A DNA stretch of 45,196 bases from Gammaproteobacteria bacterium (GTDB taxonomy: Bacteria > Gemmatimonadota > Gemmatimonadetes > Longimicrobiales > Gaopeijiaceae), in assembly GCA_009840525.1 (NCBI GenBank), contig VXNP01000118.1:1-45196 (forward strand), given 5' to 3'. The notes below the pieces were generated by a model that searched no databases, was not told where the DNA came from, and was given only the letters and a program-made list of their open reading frames with translations. Every line of letters starts with the position of its first letter. The first letter of the stretch is position 1. Below are positions 16,286 to 25,577 of the stretch, one piece after another. Made by a program: the position numbers and the translations under genes.

Positions 16286-17806
16286 ATGGGCGGCGCGGCC
16301 GTCGAGATGCGGTCGGTAAGCAAGCGCTTCGGATCGGTCGAGGCGCTTGCCGACGCGAATCTCAGCGCCCGTCCGGGGGAGGTTCATGCGCTGCTGGGCG
16401 AGAACGGCGCCGGCAAGACGACGCTCATGCGGGTGCTGTGCGGCATGCTCCGTCCGGACGGCGGCGAAGTTCTGGTCGAGGGTCGCCGGTTGCCGCCGGA
16501 GGGGACGCGCGCCGCGGCCGCGGCCGGGGTCGGGATGGTGCACCAGCATTTCACCCTGGTGCCCAGTCTGACGGTTGCCGAGAACGTGGCGCTGGGGACG
16601 CGAGAGGGCGGCGGGTTCCGCCTGGCCCTCGAGCGCGTGCACGAGCGGCTGACGGAGCTCGAGCAGGTAACGGGGCTGCCGGTCGACCCCGGGGCTGCCG
16701 TGGCCGGTCTGTCGGTGGGCGCGAAACAGCGGGTGGAGATCCTGAAGGCGCTCTACCGGGACCCGCGGGTGTTGGTGCTGGACGAGCCGACGACGGTGCT
16801 GGGGCCGCAGGAGGTGGACTGGCTGTTCGGCGTGCTGCGGTCACTGGTGGAGGAGGCACGCACGGTCCTGTTGATCGGGCACAAGCTGGACGAAATCCTG
16901 CGGGTGGCCGACCGGGTGACCGTGCTCCGGCGCGGGCGAACCGTGCTGGCGGAAGGGCGCGAAGCGGTGGACGCGCCCGGGCTGGCGCGGGCGATGATCG
17001 GGCGGGAGACGACACCGGCGGCCCGGCCCGCGCGCGTCGAAGCGGGTGAGCGGGTTGCGCGCCTGAAAGCGGTGGGAGCCCTGGGCGAAGACGGCCGCAC
17101 GGCGGTGCGGGACGTCACGCTGGAGGTGCACCGGGGCGAGATCGTGGGCATCGGCGGGGTGGAGGGCAACGGCCAGCGCGAGCTCGCTCTCGTGCTGTCG
17201 GGGAGGCGGCGCCCGGCGGCCGGTAGTGCGGACCTCCCCGCCACCGTCAGCCTGATCCCGCAGGACCGGGGCGCGGGCGGGCTGGTCGCCGGTTTCGACC
17301 TGGCCGAGAACACCGCGCTGGCCTTCCACGACGACGACGCGCACCGTCGCGGGCCGCTCATCGACTGGGCGGCGATGCGGGGCACCGCGCACGAGATCGT
17401 GACCGGGTTCGATGTGCGAGCGCCAGGGTGGCGGGCGACGGCGCAGTCGCTCTCGGGTGGCAACCGGCAGAAGCTGCTGGTGGGCCGGGAACTGGCGCGC
17501 GCCCCCGACCTGCTGGTGGCGGAGAACCCGATGCGCGGGCTCGACATCGCGGCCGCCGCCTTCCTGCGCGCCAAGCTCGTGGAGCTGAAGGGAGGCGGTC
17601 CGGGGGCGGAGGAAGCCGGTGGGGCGGGTGGTCGGCCCGCGGGCGCGGCACCGGGGATCGTGCTCTTCTCCACCGACCTGGACGAGGTGCTCGACCTGGC
17701 CGACCGGGTCTTCGTGCTCGTGCGCGGCCAGCTGATCGCCGTGCCGGAAGCGGAGCGCAACCCGGCGGGGATGGGCCGGCCGATGTTCGGATCGGAACAG
17801 GCATGA
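16286..17806 (+). CDS. ABC transporter double-ATPase subunit, BMP/nucleoside type
   Basis: 506 residues from ATG 16286, five bases after the lipoprotein stop. It contains two ATPase domains. The first has Walker A GENGAGKTT, Q-loop VHQHF, signature LSVGAKQRVEI and Walker B VLVLDEPTTVL. The second has a degenerate Walker A (GGVEGNGQREL), signature LSGGNRQKLLVGREL and AENPMRGLD in place of a full Walker B. This tandem arrangement with a weaker second site is the norm in ribose- and nucleoside-type importers (RbsA/NupO-like). It energises the two permeases that follow. A Gly/Ala-rich insertion (GGPGAEEAGGAGG) near the C terminus is unusual. Confidence 0.94.
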   Translation: MGGAAVEMRSVSKRFGSVEALADANLSARPGEVHALLGENGAGKTTLMRVLCGMLRPDGGEVLVEGRRLPPEGTRAAAAAGVGMVHQHFTLVPSLTVAENVALGTREGGGFRLALERVHERLTELEQVTGLPVDPGAAVAGLSVGAKQRVEILKALYRDPRVLVLDEPTTVLGPQEVDWLFGVLRSLVEEARTVLLIGHKLDEILRVADRVTVLRRGRTVLAEGREAVDAPGLARAMIGRETTPAARPARVEAGERVARLKAVGALGEDGRTAVRDVTLEVHRGEIVGIGGVEGNGQRELALVLSGRRRPAAGSADLPATVSLIPQDRGAGGLVAGFDLAENTALAFHDDDAHRRGPLIDWAAMRGTAHEIVTGFDVRAPGWRATAQSLSGGNRQKLLVGRELARAPDLLVAENPMRGLDIAAAAFLRAKLVELKGGGPGAEEAGGAGGRPAGAAPGIVLFSTDLDEVLDLADRVFVLVRGQLIAVPEAERNPAGMGRPMFGSEQA

Positions 17807-17834
17807 TCCGCCTCGCCCGGATCGCGCGCCTCCC

Positions 17835-18902
17835 ATGATCCGGCAGTTGTTGCGCCCGCGCCTCCGGTCGCGCCGGATCGGCCCGCTGGCGGCCGGCGTG
17901 GTGGCGCTCCTGGCGGCGACGCTGCTGGCGGCCGCGGGGCTGGCCCTCGCCGGATACGATCCGGCCGCCGCCGGGCGGGCGCTGGTTTCGGGCGCCTTCG
18001 GTTCCTGGGAGCGGTTCGCCTCGATCACCCTGGTGCGCGCGACCCCGCTCATTCTGACGGGGCTGGCGGTGGCGCTCGCATTCCGCGCCGGCGTGTGGAA
18101 CATCGGAGCGGAGGGGCAGCTCTATGCGGGCGCGGTGGCGGCCGTGTGGGTGGGGCTCACCTTTCCGGGCGCCCCGGCGTGGCTCCTTCTCCCCGGGGCG
18201 ATGGCGGCCGCGGCGGTGGCGGGAGGCCTTTGGACGCTCGTACCGGTGGGGCTGAAACTCCGTGCCGGCGTCGGAGAGGTCATCACCACCATCCTGATGA
18301 ACTTCGTCGCCATCCACACGGTGGCGTGGCTGGTGCACGGCCCCCTGCAGGAGGCGCGCGGGGTGTTTCCCCAGACCGATCCGGTTGCGCTCGCGGCCCG
18401 GCTCCCGCGCCTCGGGTCCGGTCGGCTGCACGCCGGCTTCCCGGTCGCGGTCGTGCTCGCGGGGGCGCTCTGGTGGCTGCTGAGGCACAGCGCCTGGGGA
18501 TTCCGCGTGCGGGCGGTGGGCGCCTCGATCCGCGCGGCTGCGGTGTCCGGCCGCATACACACGGGCCGAGTGGTGCTGGGGGCGTTCCTGCTCTCCGGCA
18601 TGCTCGCCGGGCTGGCGGGCGGGGTGGAGGTGGCCGGGGTGACCTTCGCGCTCTACGAGAACCTCTCCCCCGGCTACGGCTACACGGCCATCGCGGTCGC
18701 CCTGCTCGCGGGTCTGAATCCCCTCGCGGTGCTCCTGGCGGCCGGGTTCTTCGGGGTCCTGCAGGCGGGCGCGGCCGCGATGCAGCGCGACGTGGGGGTG
18801 CCCGCGGTCTGGGTCAGCGCCATCGAGGCGCTGGTCATTCTGGCGGTGGTGGCGGCGGACCGGTTCCTGCGCCGGGGCATGGCCGGGAAGGGAGGAGGCT
18901 GA
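17835..18902 (+). CDS. Nucleoside-type ABC transporter permease 1
   Basis: 355 residues from ATG 17835. About ten transmembrane segments, with the family permease signatures VRATPLILTGLAVALAFRAG and WNIGAEGQLYAGAV near residue 75-95 and a coupling region around RVRAVGASIRAAAVSG. These match the BPD_transp_2 fold of the YufP/NupP permeases. It pairs with the next gene to form the pore. The two genes are only two bases apart. Confidence 0.93.
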   Translation: MIRQLLRPRLRSRRIGPLAAGVVALLAATLLAAAGLALAGYDPAAAGRALVSGAFGSWERFASITLVRATPLILTGLAVALAFRAGVWNIGAEGQLYAGAVAAVWVGLTFPGAPAWLLLPGAMAAAAVAGGLWTLVPVGLKLRAGVGEVITTILMNFVAIHTVAWLVHGPLQEARGVFPQTDPVALAARLPRLGSGRLHAGFPVAVVLAGALWWLLRHSAWGFRVRAVGASIRAAAVSGRIHTGRVVLGAFLLSGMLAGLAGGVEVAGVTFALYENLSPGYGYTAIAVALLAGLNPLAVLLAAGFFGVLQAGAAAMQRDVGVPAVWVSAIEALVILAVVAADRFLRRGMAGKGGG

Positions 18903-18904
18903 CG

Positions 18905-19837
18905 GTGGACGCGGCGGCTCTTCAGGCCTTCCTCGAGGCATCGGTGCGGCTGGGCGCACCCCTTGCCCTGGCCGCCCTGGGCGAGACCATCAGCGAGCGC
19001 GCCGGCGTCATCAACATCGGCCTGGAGGGCTCGATCATCGGGGGCGCCCTCGGCGGGGCCCTCGGGGCGCTGCTCACCGGATCGCCGGGCGCGGGCGTTC
19101 TGGCGGGGGCCATGGCCGGGACCGCCATCGCCGGAGTCTTCGCGCTGTTCGCCATCACCCTGAACGCCGATCAGATCATCGTCGGCACCGCGGTGACCCT
19201 CGGGGGACTGGGCATCACGGGCGTCGTGTACCAGAGCGTGTTCGGGGCCACCGGCACGGCACTGACCCTGCCCACGCTGCCCGCGCTCCCGCTCCCGGGC
19301 CTGTCGGCGCTGCCTGCCCTCGGACCGGCGCTCTTCAGCCAGGCCTGGACCACCTACCTGGCCTATCTGCTGGCGCCCGCGCTCTGGTACTACCTGTTCC
19401 GCACCCGCTGGGGACTCGAACTGCGGGCCGTGGGCGAAGAGCCGACCGCAGCCGATGCGGCCGGAATCCGCGTGCGCCGCACCCGCGTCCTGGCGGTCCT
19501 CGGCGCAGGCTTTCTGGCGGGAATCGCGGGAGCCCATCTGGCGCTCGCGCACGCCGGCACGTTCGCGGAGGGCATGTCGGCGGGACGCGGCTTCATCGCC
19601 ATCGCGGTGGTCGTCCTGGGCCGCTGGAATCCCCTCCTCGTCCTCCTAGCCTCCCTCTTCTTCGGCGCGGCCTCCGCGCTTCAGTTCGAACTCCAGGCGG
19701 TGTTCGCGAACGTGCCCTACCAGCTCCTCCTGGCCTTCCCCTATCTGCTCACGCTCGCGGCCCTCGCGGGGTGGATCGGCCGGTCCAGGGCGCCCGCGGC
19801 CCTCGCGCGTCCGTGGCCCCCGCGGTCGGGCGAATAG
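18905..19837 (+). CDS. Nucleoside-type ABC transporter permease 2
   Basis: 310 residues from GTG 18905, two bases after the previous stop. The opening segment LAALGETISERAGVINIGLEGS is the hallmark of YufQ/NupQ-like permeases. The coupling helix region is LRAVGEEPTAADAAGIRV. About eight to ten membrane helices. Completes the importer. The operon ends here, and the next gene starts 120 bp later. Confidence 0.94.
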   Translation: MDAAALQAFLEASVRLGAPLALAALGETISERAGVINIGLEGSIIGGALGGALGALLTGSPGAGVLAGAMAGTAIAGVFALFAITLNADQIIVGTAVTLGGLGITGVVYQSVFGATGTALTLPTLPALPLPGLSALPALGPALFSQAWTTYLAYLLAPALWYYLFRTRWGLELRAVGEEPTAADAAGIRVRRTRVLAVLGAGFLAGIAGAHLALAHAGTFAEGMSAGRGFIAIAVVVLGRWNPLLVLLASLFFGAASALQFELQAVFANVPYQLLLAFPYLLTLAALAGWIGRSRAPAALARPWPPRSGE

Positions 19838-19957
19838 CGGTCCCGGGAGTCGGCAAAACGCCGCGGACCGAGTATCCTAGAAAGGGATTCGGCGCTCCGT
19901 GCTCCACGCGCGCCGCCCCTGACCCGGCGAGCATCTGAAATCGAAGGAGAGAGGCCC

Positions 19958-21097
19958 ATGAGACGGTTTACAGTCGCCTGCATCCAGGGACTCGCGGTCC
20001 TCGCCCCGAACACGGCGTGCGCGGCGGCGACACCGGAGATGGCTGCCACGCCGGCGCCGCTCCCGGCGATGCAGGCCACCGAGCCATCGCCCCCCGCCGA
20101 TGCGGCGGACGCTGCGGCGCTTCCCCGGGTGACCATTGTGGCCACGGGAGGAACCATCGCGGGAGTGTCCGACACCCGCACCAGCTTCCAGAGCTACCGG
20201 GCCGGGTCGCTCGGCATCGACGAGATGCTCTCGGAGCTCAGGCCCCAGATCGACGAGGTCGCGGACGTCGCCACCGTTCAGTTCGGCAACCGGCCCTCCG
20301 GCGGCTACGCGATCGCCGACTTCTACGACCTCACCCTCGCCGTCGAGGAAGCGCTCGAGACGGCGGACGCCGTGGTCGTGACCTCGGGAACGGGCAGCAT
20401 GGACGAGTTCGTCTACTGGCTCGACCTGACCGTGCAGAGCCGGAAGCCTGTCGTCATCACCGGCGCGATGCGGCCCTGGACCGTCATCGGCACCGACGCG
20501 CACGCCAACCTGTTCAACGCCATCGTGCTGGCCGCCAGCGGCGAGACCCGCTGTTTCGGCACCGTGCTCATGCTCAACGACGAATTCCACGCCGCCAAGG
20601 AGGCATGGAAGGGCGACGCCTACCGGATGGACACCTTCGTGTCGCGCGAGCTCGGCAACCTGGGCTTCATCGACGAACTGGACGTGCGAACCTACCGGGC
20701 TCCGCCGCGGGTACAGCACTGTTCCGATCCCGGGCGGTGGATGACCCCGTTCGATCTGAATGCGATCTCGAAGGACGACCTTCCCCGGGTCGAGGTCCTC
20801 ATCGGATACCAGGGCGCCGGGCTGGACGAGGCCATTACGGCGTGGGCCGAAGCCGGGGTCCGGGGCATCGTGCTCGCCGGGGGCCGCGGGTCCGGGGAGG
20901 TGCAGGAGAAGGCCGAGGAGATGGGGGTGGTCTTCCGGCGCACCCATCGCTTCCGCACCGGCACCGACAACCTCTACCCGCAGAAGGCGAGGCTGCTTCT
21001 GCTGCTGTCGCTCGCGTTCACCGACGACCCGGACCAGGTGGACGCCTGGTTCGACGAGTTGAGCGGAGCTGAATTCCAGGTCGATCCGGGAAGATGA
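19958..21097 (+). CDS. Asparaginase family protein with altered substrate pocket
   Basis: 379 residues from ATG 19958 with an AAGGAG ribosome site. The N terminus looks like a signal peptide followed by a Pro/Ala-rich spacer, so it is probably periplasmic. The catalytic core follows type II L-asparaginase: TGGTIAG (Thr66 equals nucleophile Thr12 of E. coli AnsB), Tyr80, Thr145 (Thr89) and Lys218 (Lys162). But the residues that hold the substrate amino and carboxylate groups differ: the usual HGTDT segment is SGTGS (Asp90 to Gly146), and Ser58-Gln59 is replaced by Asn-Arg. It may hydrolyse a different amide or have weak asparaginase activity. It lies downstream of the nucleoside importer but is probably separate, and is followed 110 bp later by the PIG-L gene. 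Confidence 0.85.
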   Translation: MRRFTVACIQGLAVLAPNTACAAATPEMAATPAPLPAMQATEPSPPADAADAAALPRVTIVATGGTIAGVSDTRTSFQSYRAGSLGIDEMLSELRPQIDEVADVATVQFGNRPSGGYAIADFYDLTLAVEEALETADAVVVTSGTGSMDEFVYWLDLTVQSRKPVVITGAMRPWTVIGTDAHANLFNAIVLAASGETRCFGTVLMLNDEFHAAKEAWKGDAYRMDTFVSRELGNLGFIDELDVRTYRAPPRVQHCSDPGRWMTPFDLNAISKDDLPRVEVLIGYQGAGLDEAITAWAEAGVRGIVLAGGRGSGEVQEKAEEMGVVFRRTHRFRTGTDNLYPQKARLLLLLSLAFTDDPDQVDAWFDELSGAEFQVDPGR

Positions 21098-21207
21098 CAA
21101 CCCGGGCGCGGGTCTGCGTGTACAAAGGGGACACGCTTTTCCCCGCTGAAGTGCCCGGCTAGGTTGCGGGCTCGATTGCCGTGCGCATGACCAAAGGATG
21201 TATCCAG

Positions 21208-23958
21208 ATGCCTCGATTTCCGCTTCTGATTCCCGCCGCCCTGATGGCCGCATTGGTCGTCGGATCCGCCCTGGCCGCCGTTCCCGCGCTCGCCCAGGCG
21301 CCCCCGGATGACCGGGGCACGGTCGCGGTCGGGCTGTTGTTGCGCGAGCTGGACGGCGTGAAGCGGGTGCTGATGACCGCTGCGCACCCGGACGATGAGG
21401 ACACCAACACGATCACCACTCTCGCACGCGGCATGGGCGCGCGCACGGCCTACCTGGCGCTCACCCGGGGCGAGGGAGGGCAGAACCTCATCGGCACCGA
21501 GTTCTGGGAAGGGCTGGGGATCATCCGCAGCAATGAACTCGTGGCTGCGCGCGCCATCGACGGCGGCGAGCAGTTCTTCACCCGGGCAATCGACTTCGGC
21601 TTCTCCAAGTCCGCGGACGAGACGCTTTCCAAGTGGCCCCGCGAGGAGATTCTCGGGGATGTGGTGTGGGCCATCCGGCGTTTCCGGCCCCAAGTCATCG
21701 TCTCGGTGTTCAGCGGTACGCCCAGGGACGGGCACGGCCAGCATCAGGTAGCGGGCATTCTCACGCATGAGGCCTTCGACGTGGCCGCGGACCCGAGCCG
21801 CTTCCCGGAACAGCTCGGGGACGGCATCGAAGCCTGGCAGGCCGACAAGCTCTATCTGGCGCGGGGCGGATTCGTGGGAGGCGAGTCGGTCACGCTGCAA
21901 CCGGGAACCTTCGATCCGCTCCTGGCTCGCTCCTATCTGCAGGTCTCCATGGACTCGCGCAGCCAGCACCGCTCCCAGGACATGGGATCGGCGCAGCCGA
22001 TGGGACCGCGGCAGTCGATCCTGGCGCTGGTGAAGACGGCGGAGGGGGTCGACGGCACCGGCAGCTTCTTCGCGGGCGTCGATACGACCTTCGCGGGGCT
22101 TGTCGCACAGGCCGTACCGCCGAGCGAGGCATCCCAGGAGGAGATCGAGACCTATCGGGCAGCCATCGGCGTCGCCGAGGCTTCGCTGGATGCGATGGCG
22201 CCGGAGCAGGCCGCCCCGGCGCTGGCGCGCGCCCTCGAAACGCTGGAGCGGATCATCGAGCGCGCCGGCGGCCCGAGCGCGCCCCCCGAGGTGACCGAAG
22301 CACTCGCACGCCGGCATGACCTGGTGCGCAAGGCCCTTCTGGCCTCCTCCGCGGTGCTGACGCAGGTGCGCGCGAGCGACGACCTGGTCGTGCCCGGGGA
22401 GTCCTTCGAGGTGCGGGTCGATCTCTGGAACGCGGGACCCTATCGCGTCGAGGGAGCCGGCCCGGGGCTGGCGCTGCCGGAGGGCTGGAGCGCGGACCTG
22501 CTCCCGGGCAGAACCATCGACACCGGGGGGTTCGGTCCCCGCCGGACCTCGCTGACGACGGTGTCGGGAACCTCGGAGACGCTCGCGCCGGGCGAGATCC
22601 GCCGCTGGGTGTTCCGCGTGGAGGTGCCCGCGGACGCCGACCCCTCTCGCCGCTACTACATGCGCGAACCCCGGGAGGGCGACATCTACGCCTGGCCGGA
22701 CGACTGGCACCTGCGCGGCCTGCCCCACGATCCCCCCGTGGTGACCGGCGGCGCGCGCTTCGAGCTGGTGCTGGACGGCGGCCCGACAGGTTCGCCCACG
22801 CGCATGGCCCTCGCCAGCGAGGACGATGCCCGCTACTACGGGGTGGACCCCGCCCAGGGCGAGTTCACCAAGCCGCTGCTGGTGGTGCCCGCCGTGTCGG
22901 TGACGGTCGCGCCCGCGCAGATGGTGTGGGCGCTCGGCGACACCGGGGCGCGCACCGTCAGCATCCGCGTCCGCAACGAGGCGCAGGAGGGTGTAACCGG
23001 TGAACTTGCCCTGGAGGGAGCAGGGTGGTCGGTCGCGCCCGCCTCCGTCCCGGTGGAACTCGCCTCACCCGGCACCGAGCGCACCTACACGCTCACCGTG
23101 GCCCCCGAGGCGGGCCGGGGCGTCGGCCGCGACCGGCTGACGGCCACCGTGCGCGCCGCCGACGGCCGTGCCTGGAGCGAGCGCGTCGAGCTCATCGACT
23201 ACCCGCACATCGAGCGGGCGGCCCAGTTCTTCCCGGCGGAACTGCACACCTCCATCTTCCCGGTCACCCTGCCCGAGGGCCGGCGTGTCGGATACATCAT
23301 GGGCACGGGGGATTCCGGCCCCGAGGCCCTCGCCTCCCTGGGCTTCGAGGTGGAGATGCTGGGGCCGGCCGAGGTGCTCGCCGGCAACTTCGCGCGCTTC
23401 GACGCCCTCGTGCTGGGCGTGCGCGCCTACGAGGCCCGCGAGGACCTGGCGGCCGCCAACGAGGCGGTCCTGGACTTCGCACGCGCCGGGGGCACCGTGG
23501 TGACCCAGTACAACCAGTACGCCTTTCCGGCGAGCGGCCACGCGCCCTACCCGGTCACGATCTCCCGGCCGCACGACCGCATCACCGACGAGAACGCCGC
23601 CGTCACCTTCCTGCATCCGGCGGCCCCTGTGCTGAACACGCCCAACCCCATCACCGATGCCGACTTCGAAGGCTGGAGGCAGGAACGCGGCCTCTACATG
23701 CTGAACACCTGGGACCCGGCCTTCACTCCCGTGCTCTCCATGGCCGATCCCGGCGAGGCCCCCAAGGAGGGCTCGCTCCTGATCGCTCCTCTCGGAGAGG
23801 GCGTGTACATCTACACCGGACTCGCCCTCTTCCGGCAGTTCGGCGACGGCGTCCCGGGCGCGTATCGCCTGTTCGCCAATCTGGTCTCCCTCGACGGCCC
23901 GACCTGGCGACAGTACATAACGCCGGTCCCCGACGCGGACTGGGGCGGTGCCCGATGA
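21208..23958 (+). CDS. Large secreted PIG-L family deacetylase
   Basis: 916 residues from ATG 21208 (AAAGGA 9 bases upstream; an in-frame ATG at 21187 is less well placed). Signal peptide ends near PALAQA (about residue 31). Residues ~50-300 are a PIG-L/LmbE zinc-dependent N-deacetylase domain with AHPDDE (His60, Asp62, Asp63, Glu64) and a zinc-binding histidine pair in DGHGQHQ. Residues ~400-680 look like beta-sandwich (NEW3/NPCBM-associated) domains. The C-terminal ~230 residues resemble a glutamine-amidotransferase-like Rossmann domain found in this architecture (YIMGTGDSGPEAL, VLGVRAYEAR, GEGVYIYTGLALFRQF). It probably deacetylates an N-acetyl sugar outside the cytoplasm. ATGA overlap with the next gene. 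Confidence 0.88.
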   Translation: MPRFPLLIPAALMAALVVGSALAAVPALAQAPPDDRGTVAVGLLLRELDGVKRVLMTAAHPDDEDTNTITTLARGMGARTAYLALTRGEGGQNLIGTEFWEGLGIIRSNELVAARAIDGGEQFFTRAIDFGFSKSADETLSKWPREEILGDVVWAIRRFRPQVIVSVFSGTPRDGHGQHQVAGILTHEAFDVAADPSRFPEQLGDGIEAWQADKLYLARGGFVGGESVTLQPGTFDPLLARSYLQVSMDSRSQHRSQDMGSAQPMGPRQSILALVKTAEGVDGTGSFFAGVDTTFAGLVAQAVPPSEASQEEIETYRAAIGVAEASLDAMAPEQAAPALARALETLERIIERAGGPSAPPEVTEALARRHDLVRKALLASSAVLTQVRASDDLVVPGESFEVRVDLWNAGPYRVEGAGPGLALPEGWSADLLPGRTIDTGGFGPRRTSLTTVSGTSETLAPGEIRRWVFRVEVPADADPSRRYYMREPREGDIYAWPDDWHLRGLPHDPPVVTGGARFELVLDGGPTGSPTRMALASEDDARYYGVDPAQGEFTKPLLVVPAVSVTVAPAQMVWALGDTGARTVSIRVRNEAQEGVTGELALEGAGWSVAPASVPVELASPGTERTYTLTVAPEAGRGVGRDRLTATVRAADGRAWSERVELIDYPHIERAAQFFPAELHTSIFPVTLPEGRRVGYIMGTGDSGPEALASLGFEVEMLGPAEVLAGNFARFDALVLGVRAYEAREDLAAANEAVLDFARAGGTVVTQYNQYAFPASGHAPYPVTISRPHDRITDENAAVTFLHPAAPVLNTPNPITDADFEGWRQERGLYMLNTWDPAFTPVLSMADPGEAPKEGSLLIAPLGEGVYIYTGLALFRQFGDGVPGAYRLFANLVSLDGPTWRQYITPVPDADWGGAR

Positions 23959-24455
23959 GCGCGCCGCGTTCCGGACGTTTCGCCCTGGCGGGGTTCCTGC
24001 TGGCCGCCGCCTTGCTCGTTGCCCCGACCCGGGCCCACGCCCAGACCCCCGTCTGGTCGGCAACGCTCACCGTGGCCCGAACGAATGCCGCGGACGCGGT
24101 CGGCTACTGCCAGGGCGCAGCCAACTGCAGCGGGGAAACGGCGCACTACGGCGAACTGAGTGAGCCGGGCTTCTCGATCGGCGAGATGGCCTACACCGTC
24201 ACCAGCATCCGCTGGGGAGCCGGCGGAGAGGGCTACATCCACCTCACCCTGGACCAGGCCCTGTCCGACGAGGATGTCGCGTCCCTCGTTCTACAGTTGG
24301 ATGACACGAGCCTCAGCCTGGCGGAGGCCCGAGTAAACGAGCCTGCGGAACATGACTTCACCGCCAACTACTCCTGGGATGGCAGCGGCCCTGTCCCGGA
24401 TGAGGCGGCTTCCGTCAGCGTGAGCCTCGGCAGGGGTCCCGCGCCCATCCGGTAG
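23955..24455 (+). CDS. Small secreted beta-domain protein, unknown function
   Basis: 166 residues from ATG 23955 overlapping the PIG-L stop. Clear signal peptide ending AHAQ. The mature domain has alternating strands (WSATLTV, YTVTSIRW, GYIHLTLDQAL, FTANYSWDGSG) and one Cys pair (YCQGAANCSG) that could form a disulfide. It looks like a single copy of a repeat domain often seen in surface proteins of marine bacteria. Probably co-translated with the PIG-L deacetylase, but a functional link is not shown. Confidence 0.65.
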   Translation: MSAPRSGRFALAGFLLAAALLVAPTRAHAQTPVWSATLTVARTNAADAVGYCQGAANCSGETAHYGELSEPGFSIGEMAYTVTSIRWGAGGEGYIHLTLDQALSDEDVASLVLQLDDTSLSLAEARVNEPAEHDFTANYSWDGSGPVPDEAASVSVSLGRGPAPIR

Positions 24456-24683
24456 CAGGTTCCCGCGCGACTCATCGCCAAGCCTTGCGTAACGTCAGGG
24501 TTCCAGGGAGCAGCCGCGAGCAGTCCCCGGATGAATCGCCGCTCGAGGACCGGGGGGGAAGCGTGTCCACCGGCCGCTCGACGGCACCAACCGGCACCGT
24601 GCCCCGACACCGCTCAGACCGTACTTTCCCAAGACCTGATAGCAGGCGATCGAAGGGGTTCACCGAGGCCGTCGGGAGGAAGG

Positions 24684-25064
24684 ATGCCTTCAACCGGTCG
24701 GGAACGCATGCCAACCAGGCACCCAGCGACCAGGGACGTGCCGGAACAAGTGATTCCGACCGTGTCGGTGCTCCTGGCGCTGGTGTTTCTGATGACGGGC
24801 GCCATGAAACTCATCGGGGGGTGGTGGGACCGGTTCGAGGTGTGGGGCTACCCGGTCTGGTTCTTCTACGTCATCGGTGTCACGGAGACGGCGGCGGGCC
24901 TCGCCCTGATGCGGAAGCGGACGCGGCTGTACGGGGCGCTGACCATCATGGCCGTGATGGCTGGCGCGCTCTTCACGCTGCTGCGGGCCGGCGACACCGA
25001 CCGCATCGCGATTCCGGCTCTGGCACTCGTGCTCGCGGTCGTCGTGGCCAACTACTCGAAGTAG
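24684..25064 (+). CDS. DoxX-like small membrane protein 1
   Basis: 126 residues from ATG 24684 with GGAGG just upstream; a later ATG at 24708 is also possible. Four hydrophobic segments, with the family pattern VLLALVFLMTGAMKLIGG in the first helix, a WGYPVWFFYVIGVTETAAG second helix and a LYGALTIMAVMAGALFTLL third helix. DoxX/DoxD-like proteins are linked to thiosulfate:quinone oxidation or thiol metabolism in some species, but most copies are uncharacterised. It is about 40 percent similar by eye to the next gene, so the pair arose by duplication. Confidence 0.8.
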   Translation: MPSTGRERMPTRHPATRDVPEQVIPTVSVLLALVFLMTGAMKLIGGWWDRFEVWGYPVWFFYVIGVTETAAGLALMRKRTRLYGALTIMAVMAGALFTLLRAGDTDRIAIPALALVLAVVVANYSK

Positions 25065-25127
25065 CCGTACTTTCGTCGCTTACACGGACACTCCGGTCGT
25101 CCCACACTCGCAACGCAAGGAGCAGAA

Positions 25128-25463
25128 ATGGCGGACAAGGGAAGCAGGGGGATTACGATCGTATCGGTGCTGCTGGCGTTGCTCTTCCTGCTGAACGGCG
25201 GCATGAAACTCGCCGGGATGATGGTCGAGCAATTCGCGATGTGGGGATACTCCGGCTGGTTCCAGTACCTGATCGGCGTCGCCGAGACGGCCGCCGGCGT
25301 GGGCTTCCTGATGACGAAGGCGCGCTTCCTCGCCGCTGTGGCCATGATCCCGATCATGCTCGGCGCGATCTACACGCTGGTCACAAACGGTCAGGCGGGG
25401 CAGGCCGTCGTTCCTGGAGTGGTTCTCCTCCTCTGCCTGCTCGTGGCGAAGAAATCACGGTAG
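25128..25463 (+). CDS. DoxX-like small membrane protein 2
   Basis: 111 residues from ATG 25128 with a strong AAGGAG ribosome site. Paralogue of the preceding gene: VLLALLFLLNGGMKLAG, WGYSGWFQYLIGVAETAAG and four membrane segments ending in KKSR. Lies 63 bp after its copy, so co-transcription is likely. No partner oxidase or reductase is adjacent. Confidence 0.82.
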   Translation: MADKGSRGITIVSVLLALLFLLNGGMKLAGMMVEQFAMWGYSGWFQYLIGVAETAAGVGFLMTKARFLAAVAMIPIMLGAIYTLVTNGQAGQAVVPGVVLLLCLLVAKKSR

Positions 25464-25577
25464 GGTCGGCATGCAACCTCGCGTTGCCGGGATGACCGTC
25501 TGCGAGGGAGTCGCCCGATAGCCCGACGGGACAGCTCGCGCGATACGACGAGCACCCACGCGAGGGCGAAGGCTGCC

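Noticed and set aside
21098..21113. Terminator after the asparaginase-like gene
   Set aside because: The ACCCG/CGGGT hairpin is only 5 bp and is not followed by a T run, so it is too weak to call.
20974..22728. Long minus-strand ORF across the asparaginase and PIG-L genes
   Set aside because: It is antisense to two clear coding sequences and has no domain or ribosome site.
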